From NCBI GenBank assembly GCA_948146395.1, contig OX411543.1, forward strand, positions 55,470,017 to 55,534,016: a DNA stretch of 64,000 nt. The letters run 5' to 3'. The notes under the pieces were generated by a model. That model saw only the letters and a list, made by a program, of their open reading frames with translations. It did no database searches and was not told the origin of the DNA. Shown here in pieces: positions 1 through 10,600 of the stretch. This DNA is from Fragum whitleyi (taxonomy: Eukaryota; Mollusca; Bivalvia; Cardiida; Cardiidae). Positions within the stretch are counted from its first letter, which is position 1; every line of letters begins with the position of its first letter. The translations under genes and the position numbers were made by a program.

Positions 1-1090
1 AATTTATTGCTTCCAAAATGAATTTTGTCCTTTGCCGAGATATATATATATTTTGAAACATAAACAATTTACTTATTTAAAAGAAGACAACAATAAATGA
101 ATTGAATCTAGTCTTCTAATGGCTATAGATCTATTTTGCTTTAAGCTAGAAGAATCTTGTTTAATGATGAAAAAAAAAAAAGATAAAACAAAACATATGA
201 AAAACTCAGGTATTGGCAATTGAATTCTGTTAATGAAGTTTGCAACTTTTGTTTGTGAAAAGCAGTTCTTTTTTTTCCACAAAATTTTCTACCAAAATGA
301 TTTTTAATTTTCAATAACCTACTGGGGTTCACATTTTATTTTAATCTGCAGTATTTTTCATTTACTGTATTTCCTCGAATAATAGCTCCCTCCCTATTAG
401 ATAGTATTACCACTACATTTTTAACTCGGAAAATTGACTTCAAATTCCTAAATTTTATAAACTCGTAAAGACTTCTTTTCTGACTTGAGATCTATTTCCT
501 CTAAACAATTAAATAAAAATTTTAATGATTGGTTACAGGAAATTTACCTCAACTGAAAGGAAAAAGGCCTAAAAGATATAAATTTAATGATTTATTTTTT
601 CAATCAGAAAATGTGTACTAAATAAAATCTCCTTAATCATGTTATGTGTTGCTCCCGGGAGAGTTTATTTGGAGAAATATGGTAAGTCCCATCTTAAATT
701 TCAAACAATGAAGCTTGGTTAAGATATCCCAGTATAAAAGGCCCTTAGATCATTATTCTGAAAACCTATTATTAACTCTGAACACTGCAATCACCTTCAT
801 TCAAGGTATCCAAAAGTTGCATAGTCTTAAGTGATTTGGCATCTAGATGACTTTATGAATTGCTTTCTTTATTTTTGAGTTTCTATTCAAGTATAATATA
901 CACAAATAAAGCTTGAGATTGGGAGTTCCTACAATTGTAACTTCATGTTTGTGCAAACTTTGAAGATTTTGAGCTCAAATTTATTATGTTTCATACTGGT
1001 TTTGAAAATACCATAAATTTGATCAATGCCCATTAAAGCAACACACACAAACAAAAAAAAAGGGGAAAAAAAATAAAATAAACAAACCTG
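1..1090. other. Intron sequence upstream of the APBA-like exons
   Basis: AT-rich DNA with no open frame that resembles a protein family. By position it should be the intron before the APBA-like exon at 1701. No match to the expected preceding PDZ1 exon was seen, so that exon probably lies to the left of the window. Confidence 0.5.
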
Positions 1091-1776
1091 GCAAACTTAC
1101 AGTTGGGCCATGTCCTCCTATGGAAGAGGTCCTTATAAAGAGACCAGCTGGTTACATGTCCTCCTGTGGTAGAGGTCCTTATAAAGAGACCAGCTGGTTA
1201 CATGTTCAAATGTTTTATTTCTATATTTAAGGGTACCAAACATCAGACAGTTGTCAAACTTACAGTTGTGCCATGTCCTCCTGTGGTAGAGGTCCTTATA
1301 AAGAGACCAGCTGGTTACATGTTCAAATGTTTTATTTCTATATTTAAGGGTACCAAACATCAGACAGTTGTCAAACTTACAGTTGTGCCATGTCCTCCTG
1401 TGGTAGAGGTCCTTATAAAGAGACCAGCTGGTTACATGTTCAAATGTTTTATTTCTATATTTAAGGGTACCAAACATCAGACGGTTGTCAAACTTACAGT
1501 TGTGCCATGTCCTCCTGTGGTAGAGGTCCTTATAAAGAGACCAGCTGGTTACATGTTCAAATGTTTTATTTCTATATTTTAGGGTACCAAACCTCAGATA
1601 GTTGTCAAACTTACAGTTGTGCCATGTCCTCCTGTGGTAGAGGTCCTTATAAAGAGACCAGCTGGTTACATGTTTCAAATGTTTTATTTCTATATTTAAG
1701 GGTACCAAACATCAGACGGTTGTCAAACTTACAGTTGTGCCATGTCCTCCTGTGGTAGAGGTCCTTATAAAGAGAC
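1091..1776 (+). repeat. 117-bp tandem array spanning an intron/exon boundary of the APBA-like gene
   Basis: The segment beginning CATGTCCTCC recurs at 1110, 1155, 1272, 1389, 1506, 1623 and 1741. The spacings are 45, 117, 117, 117, 117 and 118 bp. A full unit holds intron-like pyrimidine-rich DNA ending TATATTTAAG, then the first 25 codons of the exon (GTKHQT to LIKRP), then an AGCTGGTTACATG junction. Only the last copy continues into the rest of the exon and a 5' splice site. Because 117 is a multiple of three, long open frames appear on both strands; they are by-products. Copies are nearly identical, which suggests recent expansion or homogenisation. Confidence 0.95.
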
Positions 1777-1820
1777 CTGATGTCAAATATCAACTAGGAT
1801 TTAGTGTTCAAAATGGTGTG
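1701..1820 (+). CDS. APBA1: APBA/X11/Mint-like adaptor, exon for the end of PDZ1 and start of PDZ2
   Basis: This exon encodes 40 residues, GTKHQT to FSVQNGV. It follows a TATATTTAAG acceptor and precedes a GTATGT donor, phase 0 at both ends. It reads as the last strand of PDZ1 (VVKLTVV), the CPPV linker, and the start of PDZ2 (VLIKRP) with its carboxylate-binding loop (YQLGFSV). It matches the same stretch of vertebrate APBA1 closely. APBA/Mint/LIN-10 proteins are neuronal adaptors that bind the APP tail through a PTB domain and use their PDZ pair in vesicle and receptor trafficking. The 5' two-thirds of the exon and its acceptor are copied upstream in the 117-bp array. Identification is from recalled family sequence, not a search. 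Confidence 0.92.
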
Positions 1821-1965
1821 GTATGTACCTTTATATTAAATATTTAAATCAAGACATAAATATTCCTAGAATACCCTTATGGGATTGTTAATCAAGTTCA
1901 TAAACAAAAAGGACTAATTGGTAAATGTGAAAATTTGGTCATGTATTTGAGGAACAAGATAATTT

Positions 1966-2940
1966 TTAGCTCCACTAGCGGAATGCCACTAGGGCTAGTG
2001 TCATGGCGTTGTGTCCGTCATGTGTCAGTCCGTCGGTATGTGCGTCCAGTTCTAAACTTTTTTTAAAAATCTTCTCCTCAGAAACTGTCGGATGAATTTC
2101 AACCAAACTTCACAGGAATGATCCTTGGGTGACCCTCTTTCAAAATTGTTCAAGAAATTTTGATCCAATGAAAAACATGAATGTAATGGGCGTGGCTGAT
2201 TTCAAAATATGGTAAAGAGTGAGTTTTCTTGGATTTTAATTTATAGATACCAATTAAATTTTACATGAATGATCCTCGAGTGACCCTTTATCAATCTTCA
2301 AAAAAATATTGTGATCAGATGAAAAATATGTCTTTTATGGGCGGAGGTCATTTCTCTATATGTTATATAGTGTAAACTTTCAATATCATTTTCTCAGAAT
2401 CTAATGGATGGATATCAACCAAATTTCATTGGAATGATCCTTGAGTGACTCTTTATCAGTCTACAAAAAATTATTGTGATCAGATGAAAAATAAGTCTTT
2501 TATGGGCAGAGGTCATTTCTCTATATGTTATATTGTGGAAACTTTCAAAATCATTTTCCATGAATCTAATTGTTGGATATCAACCAATTTTCACTGGAAT
2601 GATCCTTGAGTGACCCTTCTCAGTCTTAAATTTGTTTTTTTGATTAGATGAAAAATATGTCTTATGGGCGGAGGTCATTTCTCAATATGTTTTTTAGTGG
2701 AAACTTTCAAAATCATTTTCTCAGAATGTAATTGATGGATATCAATCAAACATTTGATTGGAAAAAATAACTTTTATGGGCAGAGGTCATTTCTCTTTAT
2801 GTTATATAGTTGTAACTTTGAATAGCAAATCATTTTCAACATCAGTAGAACCCAAAATTTATAGAAATCTAGTCAAATCTTTTATTTACTTTTAAAAGAA
2901 TTTCAAGCCTGTGGAGCGACTCAAGCCATTCATGGCTTAA
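1966..2940 (+). mobile_element. Pearl-type (Helitron-like) non-autonomous element, intronic copy
   Basis: It starts TTAGCTCCACT with an imperfect hairpin, followed by the GGCGTTGTGTCCGTC segment. Four to five diverged ~165-bp core repeats follow (each with GATCCT.GAGTGACCC and GGTCATTTCTCTATATGTTATA), then the end GTGGAGCGACTCAAGCC and the palindrome AAGCCATTCATGGCTT. The usual terminal CTAG is lost here. It lies between APBA-like exons. The layout of terminal hairpins, tandem core repeats and a CCGT microsatellite matches pearl elements described in bivalves, which have been linked to Helitrons. Confidence 0.8.
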
Positions 2941-3218
2941 AAAATTATTATTAAAAAATCATTGAGGTCTGGTTTTTCATCTCTTTTCTTATGCATTAAA
3001 ACGATACAATAATTGTTCACCTACATGCTAGTTTGAAAGATATTTATTTCATTGACAGCTTCTGTTACTGCTTTATTTTCATGATATTCTCTCAATGAAA
3101 GATAAATATATCTTACACTGAAACAAAAATATTTTTTTCATTTAGATGACTCAGCACAAAAGAGTTGTAACGCCTATAGGCAATAACATTTATGACACTG
3201 AGCCATTGATTGTTTCAG

Positions 3219-3359
3219 ATATGTAGTTTATTACGAGGGGGTATTGCAGAGAGAGGTGGGGTGCGTGTTGGACATCGTATAATAGAAATCAATAACCAAA
3301 GTGTAGTAGCAGTTCAACATGAAAAAATTGTCTCATTGCTAGCCAATTCTGTTGGTGAA
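3219..3359 (+). CDS. APBA1: APBA/X11/Mint-like adaptor, PDZ2 core exon
   Basis: The exon has 47 codons between a TTGATTGTTTCAG acceptor and a GTAAGT donor, phase 0 at both ends. It encodes [14 protein letters not shown] followed by [15 protein letters not shown] and ends LLANSVGE. The GGIAERGG and HRIIEIN signatures are those of the second PDZ domain of APBA1/2/3. It joins in frame to the exon ending at 1820, giving QNGV-ICSLL where vertebrates have QNGIICSLM. It is well conserved with no frameshift, so this gene is probably functional. The 5' intron holds a pearl-type element and the 3' intron holds several MITEs. Confidence 0.95.
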
Positions 3360-3402
3360 GTAAGTAGATATTATAAAATATGCTAACCTTTGTTGTGTCA
3401 TT

Positions 3403-3629
3403 TTAACCCTTTGCTGTTTAATCCCTGCTTTTATGTGCCTGTGATTTCATGATTGAGAAAACATTGTGAAAAAAGAAGAAATTGCTTCTGATAAGCAATT
3501 TCTTCTTTTTCCACACTATTTCTACCCTACTGAATTGTTATTTTTCAAATTAAATCCACTTTAAATTTTCATCGGTAAAACCTTTGAATTTGGACAGGTC
3601 CAAAATTTTGTAAAACAGGAAAGGGTTAA
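3403..3629 (+). mobile_element. TTAA-flanked MITE, family 1
   Basis: This ~227-bp element is bounded by TTAA on both sides. Its inverted ends are TTAACCCTTTGCTGTTT on the left and, on the other strand, TTAACCCTTTCCTGTTTTA on the right. A perfect internal hairpin is built on AAGAAATTGCTTCTGATAAGCAATTTCTT. Further copies lie at 26690-26918 and 47321-47549, with split or partial copies at 12570-12658/17609-17748, 23375-23513 and 43470-43520. TTAA target duplications are typical of piggyBac-type transposases; the assignment is inference. Confidence 0.85.
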
Positions 3630-3801
3630 GGTAGTGGATCTATAATAGTTCCTCAACATTTTGGATGTAATGAACTTATACGGTCTTATTATTAATAAAG
3701 ACGAGGTTTCCTAATGATTTTCATTAGGAAACCTAGGACATCATTGTGAAATATCATGGGTTCTGATATGTTGCAACACTTTTAAGGTTCCACTACCTTA
3801 A
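3626..3801. mobile_element. TTAA-flanked MITE, family 2
   Basis: Its inverted ends are TTAAGGTAGTGGA and TCCACTACCTTAA. A central hairpin, AGGTTTCCTAATGA facing TCATTAGGAAACCT, lies at about 3703-3733. It abuts the previous MITE and shares its TTAA. A related but longer element is split at 8972-10407. Confidence 0.75.
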
Positions 3802-4375
3802 GCTCCATTGGCTTAAGGGTGACAAGCTATGGTCCCTTGTATGCCTGTCGATGGTTTCGTCTACACATATAAACATTTTGTAAAAAAAATGTTATACCCA
3901 ATAATTCTGGAATTTTGCTTAAATCTTGTCAATTATTTTCTCCATTTAACATCAAGCCATCCAAATGTGACCCGTCAAGCAAAAAGGGACAATCTTGGAA
4001 GTGCATAAAGTATCAACCCTAGTCAGACTGCGTGGATTGCACAGACTGACTAGGGTTGAAACTTTTTACACCGTGCTTATTTCCTGAATCTAGAATGATC
4101 AATCTACCTTCAATTGAAAGAATTTTTGAAATTCAACTTCTGGTTGACCTTTGTTGGATAAAATCTGTTTTTCAATAATTCATTTTACAGAATTCTCGGA
4201 TGGTCCCTTTTCTTGTGACGGTCACAAATGTATTTCTATAATAATTAAGCCTCTTTTAGCTTTGCAGTTTTAACAGAAAACCAGTGGTATAGTCATCACC
4301 TCGGCGTTGGTGGGGTTGATATTGTTGTTGACCCAGTGCTATTCAGACTATCAAGGGGGATAGCACTGAAAGTAT

Positions 4376-4450
4376 TTTTATGCCCCTGTATCTAATGATT
4401 GGGGGACATATTGTTTTACCATTGTTGGTCTGCTTGTCAGTCTGCAAAAC
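4376..4450 (+). repeat. 5' fragment of an ATGCCCCC-type dispersed element
   Basis: The sequence ATGCCCCTGTATCTAATGATTGGGGGACAT forms the terminal hairpin of a family also present at 18410-18440, 24175-24205 and, reversed, 58496-58516. It is followed by the usual GTCTG.CTGTC-type pyrimidine stretch. Only the start is recognisable here. Confidence 0.5.
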
Positions 4451-4829
4451 TGAACAAAAAAAAAACTTTACAATGCCAATTACTTTATTCAAGACACAAT
4501 GCTCATATAAGTCTAATGATAGATCTTGATGGTGCATATCTACAGATACCAATGTCATGGTCATTTGACAAGGTCAAGGTCAATATTTTTAAAAATGCTC
4601 CTTTTTACCTAGATTTTTTGCATTATCCATCACCTTAAGCTGAGTGCGGACAGTAAACTTTTTAGACTTTGATTCGTTTCTCTATTAAAAACTTGCAGTT
4701 TAGCATGACATCAGCCATTGGGTCATTAGATTCAATTGAATTTTTATTGACATTTACAAAATTCATTTAAACATAAGTCATTTGTTTCCAATTTATACTC
4801 TTTTGCTTGATCCATTCCCATACAATGCC

Positions 4830-5993
4830 ACTTTTTGCCAAGTGTGGCGCCTGCGTCGGCGTATTGCTTTGGTTACGTGGTTTGGTTAAGTTTTTACGTG
4901 CAAGTGATTAAAATCTCTTTTTCTATTGAAGCTATTGCTTTGAAACTTTGCACATGCTTCTGTGACCATAAAATCAGCCTCTAGACAAAGATTCAATACT
5001 CTGATATTGAATTTAGTGGAATTTTAATCCTTTTCAGACTTAGAAATCTTGGTTAAGTTTTTATGCAAATTTATGTAGTTTATCTGTAATATTTCTGTTT
5101 CTATAAATCCTTTTCGCTTGAAACTTTGCAAATGTTTCTGTGACCATAATATCAGGCTCTTGACAAAGATTCAATACTCTGATACTGAATTTCATCAATT
5201 TAAACTTTTTTCGGACTTAGAAATTCCTGGTTAAGTTTTTACGTGCAAATGTTGTAAATCAGTAATAGCTCCATTTCTACCTAGATTTTTACTTGGAAAC
5301 TTCACACATGCTTCTGTTACCATGATATCAGCTTCTAGACAAAGAATAATTACACTCATTTTGAATTTCATCGAATTTTAACCTTTTTAAAGACTTGGAA
5401 ATTCTTGGTTAAGTTTTAACGTGCAAATGTTGTACATCAGTTATAGCTCTAATTCTATTGAAGCTATTGCTTGGAAACTTTGCACATACTCTTGTGATCA
5501 TAATAACAGCCTCTTGACAAAGATTCAATTCTCTGGTATTTAATTTAGTGGATTTTTAATCCTTTTCGGACTTCTTGGTTAAGTTTTTACGTGCAACTGA
5601 TGTACATCTGTAATATTTCTGTATCTACTAAAGCTGTTGCTTTGAAACTTTAAACATGCTTCTTTGACCATGATATTAGCCCACAGAAAAAGATTCATTA
5701 CTCTGATACTCTGATATTTAATATGATGGAATTTTAACCCTTTTCAGCCTTAAAAATCTTGGTTATGTTTTTATGTGCAATTGTTTTAAGTTAGATGTAT
5801 CTCTGTTCCTACTAAAACTATTTCTTTGAAACTTTGCACATGCTTCTGTGACCATAATATCAACCTCTAGACAAATATTCTTTTCTCTCAACTTAAATTT
5901 TTTTAAATTTTCAATGTCGATATTGATTTGCTGTCACTCTCCAGCACTAGAAATAGTCGAGCTTTGCTGTTCTCCGACAGCTCTTGTTTAGTA
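4830..5993 (+). repeat. ~175-bp tandem array in a dispersed element ending CTCTTGT
   Basis: The motif CTTGGTTAAGTTTTTACGTG recurs near 4883, 5051, 5229, 5406, 5577 and 5759, a period of 168-182 bp. Between copies comes GAAACTTTGCACATGCTTCTGTGACCAT. Copies are diverged, so the array is old. The right end carries a hairpin (GAGCTTTGCTGTTCTCCGAC) and then AGCTCTTGTTT, the same terminus as several other repeat families here. It lies in the last intron of the APBA-like gene. Confidence 0.8.
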
Positions 5994-5997
5994 TCTT

Positions 5998-6240
5998 GGG
6001 GCCTGTTTTACTTTACATCTTATGATTATTTTTGAGCAAGTCAAAGATTAAAGTTGCTTCTACAGTTGTAACTAAATATGGAATTCTGCCATGCATCATC
6101 TCTTTGGAATCATCTATAGAAGACAATTGCAAGGGGATATTGTAAGGCAGAATCTTACAATGGATGAATACACCAGGTAGGATTTGTGATTTTGACTTGC
6201 GATAAATTTTTTCATAAGATATTTAGTAAAACGGGTCCCT
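5998..6240. mobile_element. MITE, family 3 (GGGCCCGTTTTACTAAA ends)
   Basis: The left end is GGGGCCTGTTTTACT. The right end, read on the other strand, is GGGACCCGTTTTACTAAA. Between them are conserved blocks AAAGTTGCTTCTACAGTTGTAA and GGAATTCT. Other copies are at 42614-42866 and 45473-45716. This copy lies only ~140 bp upstream of the terminal APBA-like exon. Confidence 0.8.
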
Positions 6241-6380
6241 GTTGTCTGTTGAGTTTTCTATTCTGGGTATATTGACTAATTGGCCCCTTTTCATCCATCA
6301 TTTGATGAAATTCATTTTTGTGCACACCATTTGTCTCCCACCTCATACAAAACAAAAATTGTATCTTTTTTTTCTTTCAG

Positions 6381-6452
6381 ATCCACATGAAAACCATGCC
6401 TACATCGATATTCCGTCTATTGACTGGTCAGGAGACTCCACACTATTTATAG
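6381..6452 (+). CDS. APBA1: APBA/X11/Mint-like adaptor, terminal coding exon
   Basis: Following a TTTTTTTCTTTCAG acceptor, the exon encodes IHMKTMPTSIFRLLTGQETPHYL and then TAG. Vertebrate APBA1 ends in the same way (VGE-IHMKTMP, then RLLTAQEQPVYI), and it joins in phase 0 to the VGE end of the exon at 3219-3359. The C-terminal tail of Mint proteins is known to fold into the PDZ1 groove and is conserved as a hydrophobic end; here it is HYL. The 3' UTR follows. A possible AATAAA lies at 7494-7499, but it is about 1 kb away and unproven. Confidence 0.94.
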   Translation: MHMKTMPTSIFRLLTGQETPHYL

Positions 6453-8971
6453 CGTCATCGTTTACTTCACCTGTCATTCTCAGGACATTGTCTCCAAAAC
6501 TACAACTGTCAAGGAAATCTTGTTAACCCTTGTCATGCTGAACCTGTAATATTCCTGCTCTGGCCGGGGGTATAGACAAAGCACTGCCCTGTGTTCAGGA
6601 TGACTAAAGGGTACAAGCAGTTTTCCAATTATACCCGCTTTGCACATGCACTTGCATGCAAAGCAGGGTATAATTGGCAAACTATTTCTACAATTTTGTC
6701 ATCCTGAGCGCAGGGCAGGCTGTGCATATGTGCAGTCCAATCTTCGCCTATACCACCTGATTTCGATTCTTAAACCAGAATAGTTAAAACCATCCTATTT
6801 TTAAAAGGAATAGTGTCTCACACTAACTGCATTCAGCGCTTTGATTTACTGACAATTTTGCAAAGGTTTTAATGCAGCATGGCAATGATTAATTGGAATT
6901 TTCTGATAAAAACTTCAAAATTGAAAATCTATGAGATATCAACATTTGTGTTCACATTTATTTATCAAGTTTTTCACTTCTTCTACCAAGGAAGAAATTG
7001 TGTATCTCATCAATGAATGTCAATTAACTTACTAGTAACCAATAAATTCTGTAGTTGACTGGTAAAATTAATTTGGGTTTTCTTGATAATTGGCTCTTAA
7101 CTGTTGTCATGACTGTTGATTTTAAGCTTTTCCTCTTTCTGCTGTCCAATTTTGGTTTTATTTTCCCATCACCATAGGTGTTGATGGATTTTCATAAGAA
7201 ATTTTGAATGACAATAAGATTATCCTGTACTTTCGAAATTTTGATTTTGATGCAATTTTGAAAAGACTGCCATTTAGCCTTACAAGGATTATAATTATGA
7301 TATGAAAAGAGGTTTCTTTTCCTTACTTCATGGAGGTATGAAACTAGAACCTATTATCAGACTGTATAACTATGCATAGCAAATTGCTTTTGGAACTGTT
7401 TTGTCTGCAAGCTTACCAATCAGCTGTGTACTCAATCAGAATGCCCCAATCTTGATGGAAATAACTATAAAGGAATTAATATTATATAAGGCAAATAAAA
7501 TGTGCAAATAACATCCTTTTCTAAGAGTCTGGATGATTTAGGGTCAGACAGTTCAATTACTTAAAAGTTTTTCTAAACCTTTAATTTTTTCTGTTTTGGC
7601 AGGAGGTGTAGACAAAGATCAGCCTGCACATTTGTGCAGTTAGATCATAGTCTACCCTACCCAGTTTGTCGATTAACAGTCAATTTTGTCTAAAGCATCA
7701 ATTTTCAAATTAAATGTTGACAAAAAAATTTTTACAGTGCTTACAGTCCTGTGATTTGGATGCAATTTTTTGTTGAAAAAAACAAATCATGACAACAGCT
7801 AATTTCTTAAAACGAATTTTGTTACATGAAGAATTTTGCTCTAAATTATTCAATACTTTTCTCTGGCTTGAAGCTGTTATTTCAATTACACACAATTAAT
7901 TAAAGTTCAAATTAATTTGTTAGCAAGGAAAAGCAATTTTTTGTAAGACCTTTGATATTTTTGTATGGACCTAAGCAGATTGCAGTTTTTAGACTTGCAT
8001 GATTTGAAAAAAAATATTTTATACCAGAGTGACTTAAAAGAAATTTTAAGAGAAAGTGGTTTCAAATTAAATGGTTCACAAGATTCTCCCTTAAGATAGC
8101 TTTCTATCTGTTTGAACTCTTACTATTATGCTCCAAAAAACTATGTTCAAGGGTGTATATGAGTTTACTTGTCAGTCATTCCCTTGGTATGACTTTAGCA
8201 TATCCTATCTTAATTTCCTATTATTGGACAGAGTTATGGCCCTTAGTTGGAAAATCTTGTACTCTCAAATTCTCAGCAACAAATGGAGGAATTTGATTCA
8301 GACTTTTCAGAAAGAAAAGGATTGTTTAGATGAAATTACCTCAAATAAGAGATAAAGACTCATAAAATTCGTCATATCTAGGTTATTTCAATCATCTTTT
8401 AATGGGGTTCCATGATGGAAAAAATGAAGAGGGAACTTGTAACTTTTAAAAAAAAGAGTGCTCTTATCAAAGGGAATACAGGAACTATCTTGTCTTATGA
8501 CTTGTCATCAGGCCTGATAGGATAAAACATTTCTAATTCTAAACTAAGAATTTTCTCAAATTTCAACTTGTGATTAAAGCTGTCATTCTTTTGTCATACT
8601 ATTACATTATTAGTATAAATATATGAACATTAAAGATAATATTTATAAGTTATTATGAATAATAACTTAATAATTTTATCTTTATGTTCACACATTTTTC
8701 AAATTTTTAATTTGAGAAAATTTTTAGTAGTGCACAAATGAAGAAGTTTTGGTTTTTGTACCTCAGGCCCAGATTATATCTCGATATCTCATTTATACAG
8801 TATGTTTTTAACTAAATAATCATTATGTGCAATATCCCTTTAGTATTCAAAGGCCTCCATTATAAATATATTCCAAATTGTGATATGTGTGTGTTAGTAT
8901 GAATGTGCTACAACTGTGTATTTAATTTTTTATGCATGATTAATCTTTATATATGGACAGGAAAAGATATA
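6453..8971. other. 3' flank of the APBA-like gene: UTR and repeat fragments
   Basis: At 6590-6720 an inverted pair (CCTGTGTTCAGGATGAC and GTCATCCTGAGCGCAGG) surrounds a hairpin with TATACCCGCTTTGC, a MITE-like core. Related fragments occur near 7600-7665, 18300, 24065 and 47190. The rest is AT-rich and shows no gene. Confidence 0.5.
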
Positions 8972-10407
8972 TTAAGGTAGTGAACCTGTTACTTCAATAG
9001 TTCGACAACAATTCACCTTGACACCGTCATCCGTCAGGCATCAAACTTCCTCAAAACTTTCTTAAAACTTCTTCTCATCCTTCGAAAGTTCTTTCACAAT
9101 TTTTTGGCTCCACTGGCTGAAAGCCACTGGGGCTATTTTCATGGCGTTGTGTCCGTCGTGCGTCCATCCGTGTGTGCGTGCGTGCGTCCGGTCGTAAACT
9201 TTTCTTTAAAAATCTTCTCCTCAGAAACTACTTGATGGATTTCAACCAAACTTCACAGGAATGATCCTTGGGTGACCCTCTTTCAAAGTTGTTCAAGAAA
9301 TTTTGATCCAATGAAAAACATGGATTTAATGGGCGTGGCTTATTTCCAAATATGGTAAAAAGTGAGTTTTCTTAGATTCTAATCAATGGATACCATCCAA
9401 ATTTTACTTGAATGATCCTTGGGTGACCCTTTATCAGACTACAAAAAATCATTGTGATCGGATGGAAAATATGCATTTTATGGACGGAGGTCATTTCTCT
9501 ATATGTTATATAGTTGAAACTTTGAAAATCATTTTCTCAGAATGTGACCGATGGATATCAACCAAATTTCACTGGAATGGTCCTTGAGTGACCCTTTATC
9601 AGTCTACAAAAAGTCATTGTGATTGGATGAAAAATATGCATTTTATGGGCCGAGGTCATTTCTCTATATGTTATAGAGTGAAAACTTTGTAAGTCATTTT
9701 CTCAGAATGTAACTGATGGATATCAACCAAATTTCTCTGGAATGATCCTTGAGTGACTCTTTATCAGTGTACCAAAAATTATTTTGATTGGATGAAAAAT
9801 ATTCATTATATGGGCAGAGGTCATTTCTCTATATGTTTTATAGTGGAAAATTTGAAAATCATATTCTCAGAATCTGATTTTTGGATATCAACTAAATTTC
9901 ACTGGATTGATCCTTGAGAGACCCTTTATCAGTGTACCAAAAATTATTTTGATTGGATGAAAAATTTACATTTTATGGGTGGAGGTCAATTCTCAATATG
10001 TTAAATAGTGGAAACTATGAAAAACATTTTCTCAGAATGTAACTGATGGATATCAATCAAACATTTTTGGTATGATCTTAGGGTGACCCATTATCATGCA
10101 GCCAAAAATTATTTTGATTTGATGGAAAATATGTCTTTTAATAGCAGAGGTCATTTCTCTATCTTTTATATAGTTGAAACTTTGAAAATCATTTTCAACA
10201 TCAGTAGAACCCCAAATATCTAAAAATCTAGTCAAAACATTTATTTGCTTTTACAAGAATTTCAAGCCTGTGGAGCGACTCAAGCCATTCATGGCTTTCT
10301 AATTAATTGAGGTTTCTGAGTGAAATCATTAGTAGACCTCGGTTAAAAATTGTGAAAGTTTTGAAACCCCCAAACTTTTGGGAACTATTAATGGTTCACT
10401 TCCTTAA
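8972..10407. mobile_element. TTAA-flanked MITE, family 2-like, split by a pearl-type element
   Basis: The left part begins TTAAGGTAGTGAACC at 8972. The right part ends GGTTCACTTCCTTAA at 10407. These inverted ends flank about 240 bp of element DNA, interrupted at 9104-10302 by a pearl-type insertion. The nesting gives a relative age: the MITE came first. Confidence 0.75.
9104..10302 (+). mobile_element. Pearl-type (Helitron-like) element with ~6 core repeats
   Basis: It starts GGCTCCACTGGCTGAAAGCC (terminal hairpin), followed by a CGTGTGTGCGTGCGTGCGTCC microsatellite. Next come TCAGAAACTAC and ATTTCAACCAAACTTCACAGG, then about six ~165-bp core repeats. It closes with CAAGCCATTCATGGCTTT and CTAA. 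A CTRR end just after a hairpin is the diagnostic 3' end of Helitrons. It encodes no protein, so it is non-autonomous. Confidence 0.85.
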
Positions 10408-10439
10408 TTGGCCCATTCATCATCAATATTTTAGCAATG

Positions 10440-10600
10440 GTATTGAATAATACAAAGAGGATATTTAATGAGTCGTCATTGAATACCAAACTTATTAATC
10501 GAGTCATCTATAAACATATAAAAAACGAGACTGCGCCAAGTTAATATCTGTTTATAGATGACGAGTTTAATAAATTCGGAATTTGATGAGCACAAATTAG
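10440..10600. repeat. Short inverted repeat, MITE-like
   Basis: AATCGAGTCATCTATAAACA faces TGTTTATAGATGACGAGTTT across ~30 bp, with further imperfect symmetry outside. Nothing else was recognised between 10408 and 11570 apart from an 18-base G run at 11408-11425. Confidence 0.55.

Noticed and set aside
1133..1708. 191-residue - strand open frame with repeats
   Set aside because: It is the complement of the 117-bp array. A unit length divisible by three keeps several frames open on both strands. The + strand exon is the conserved one.
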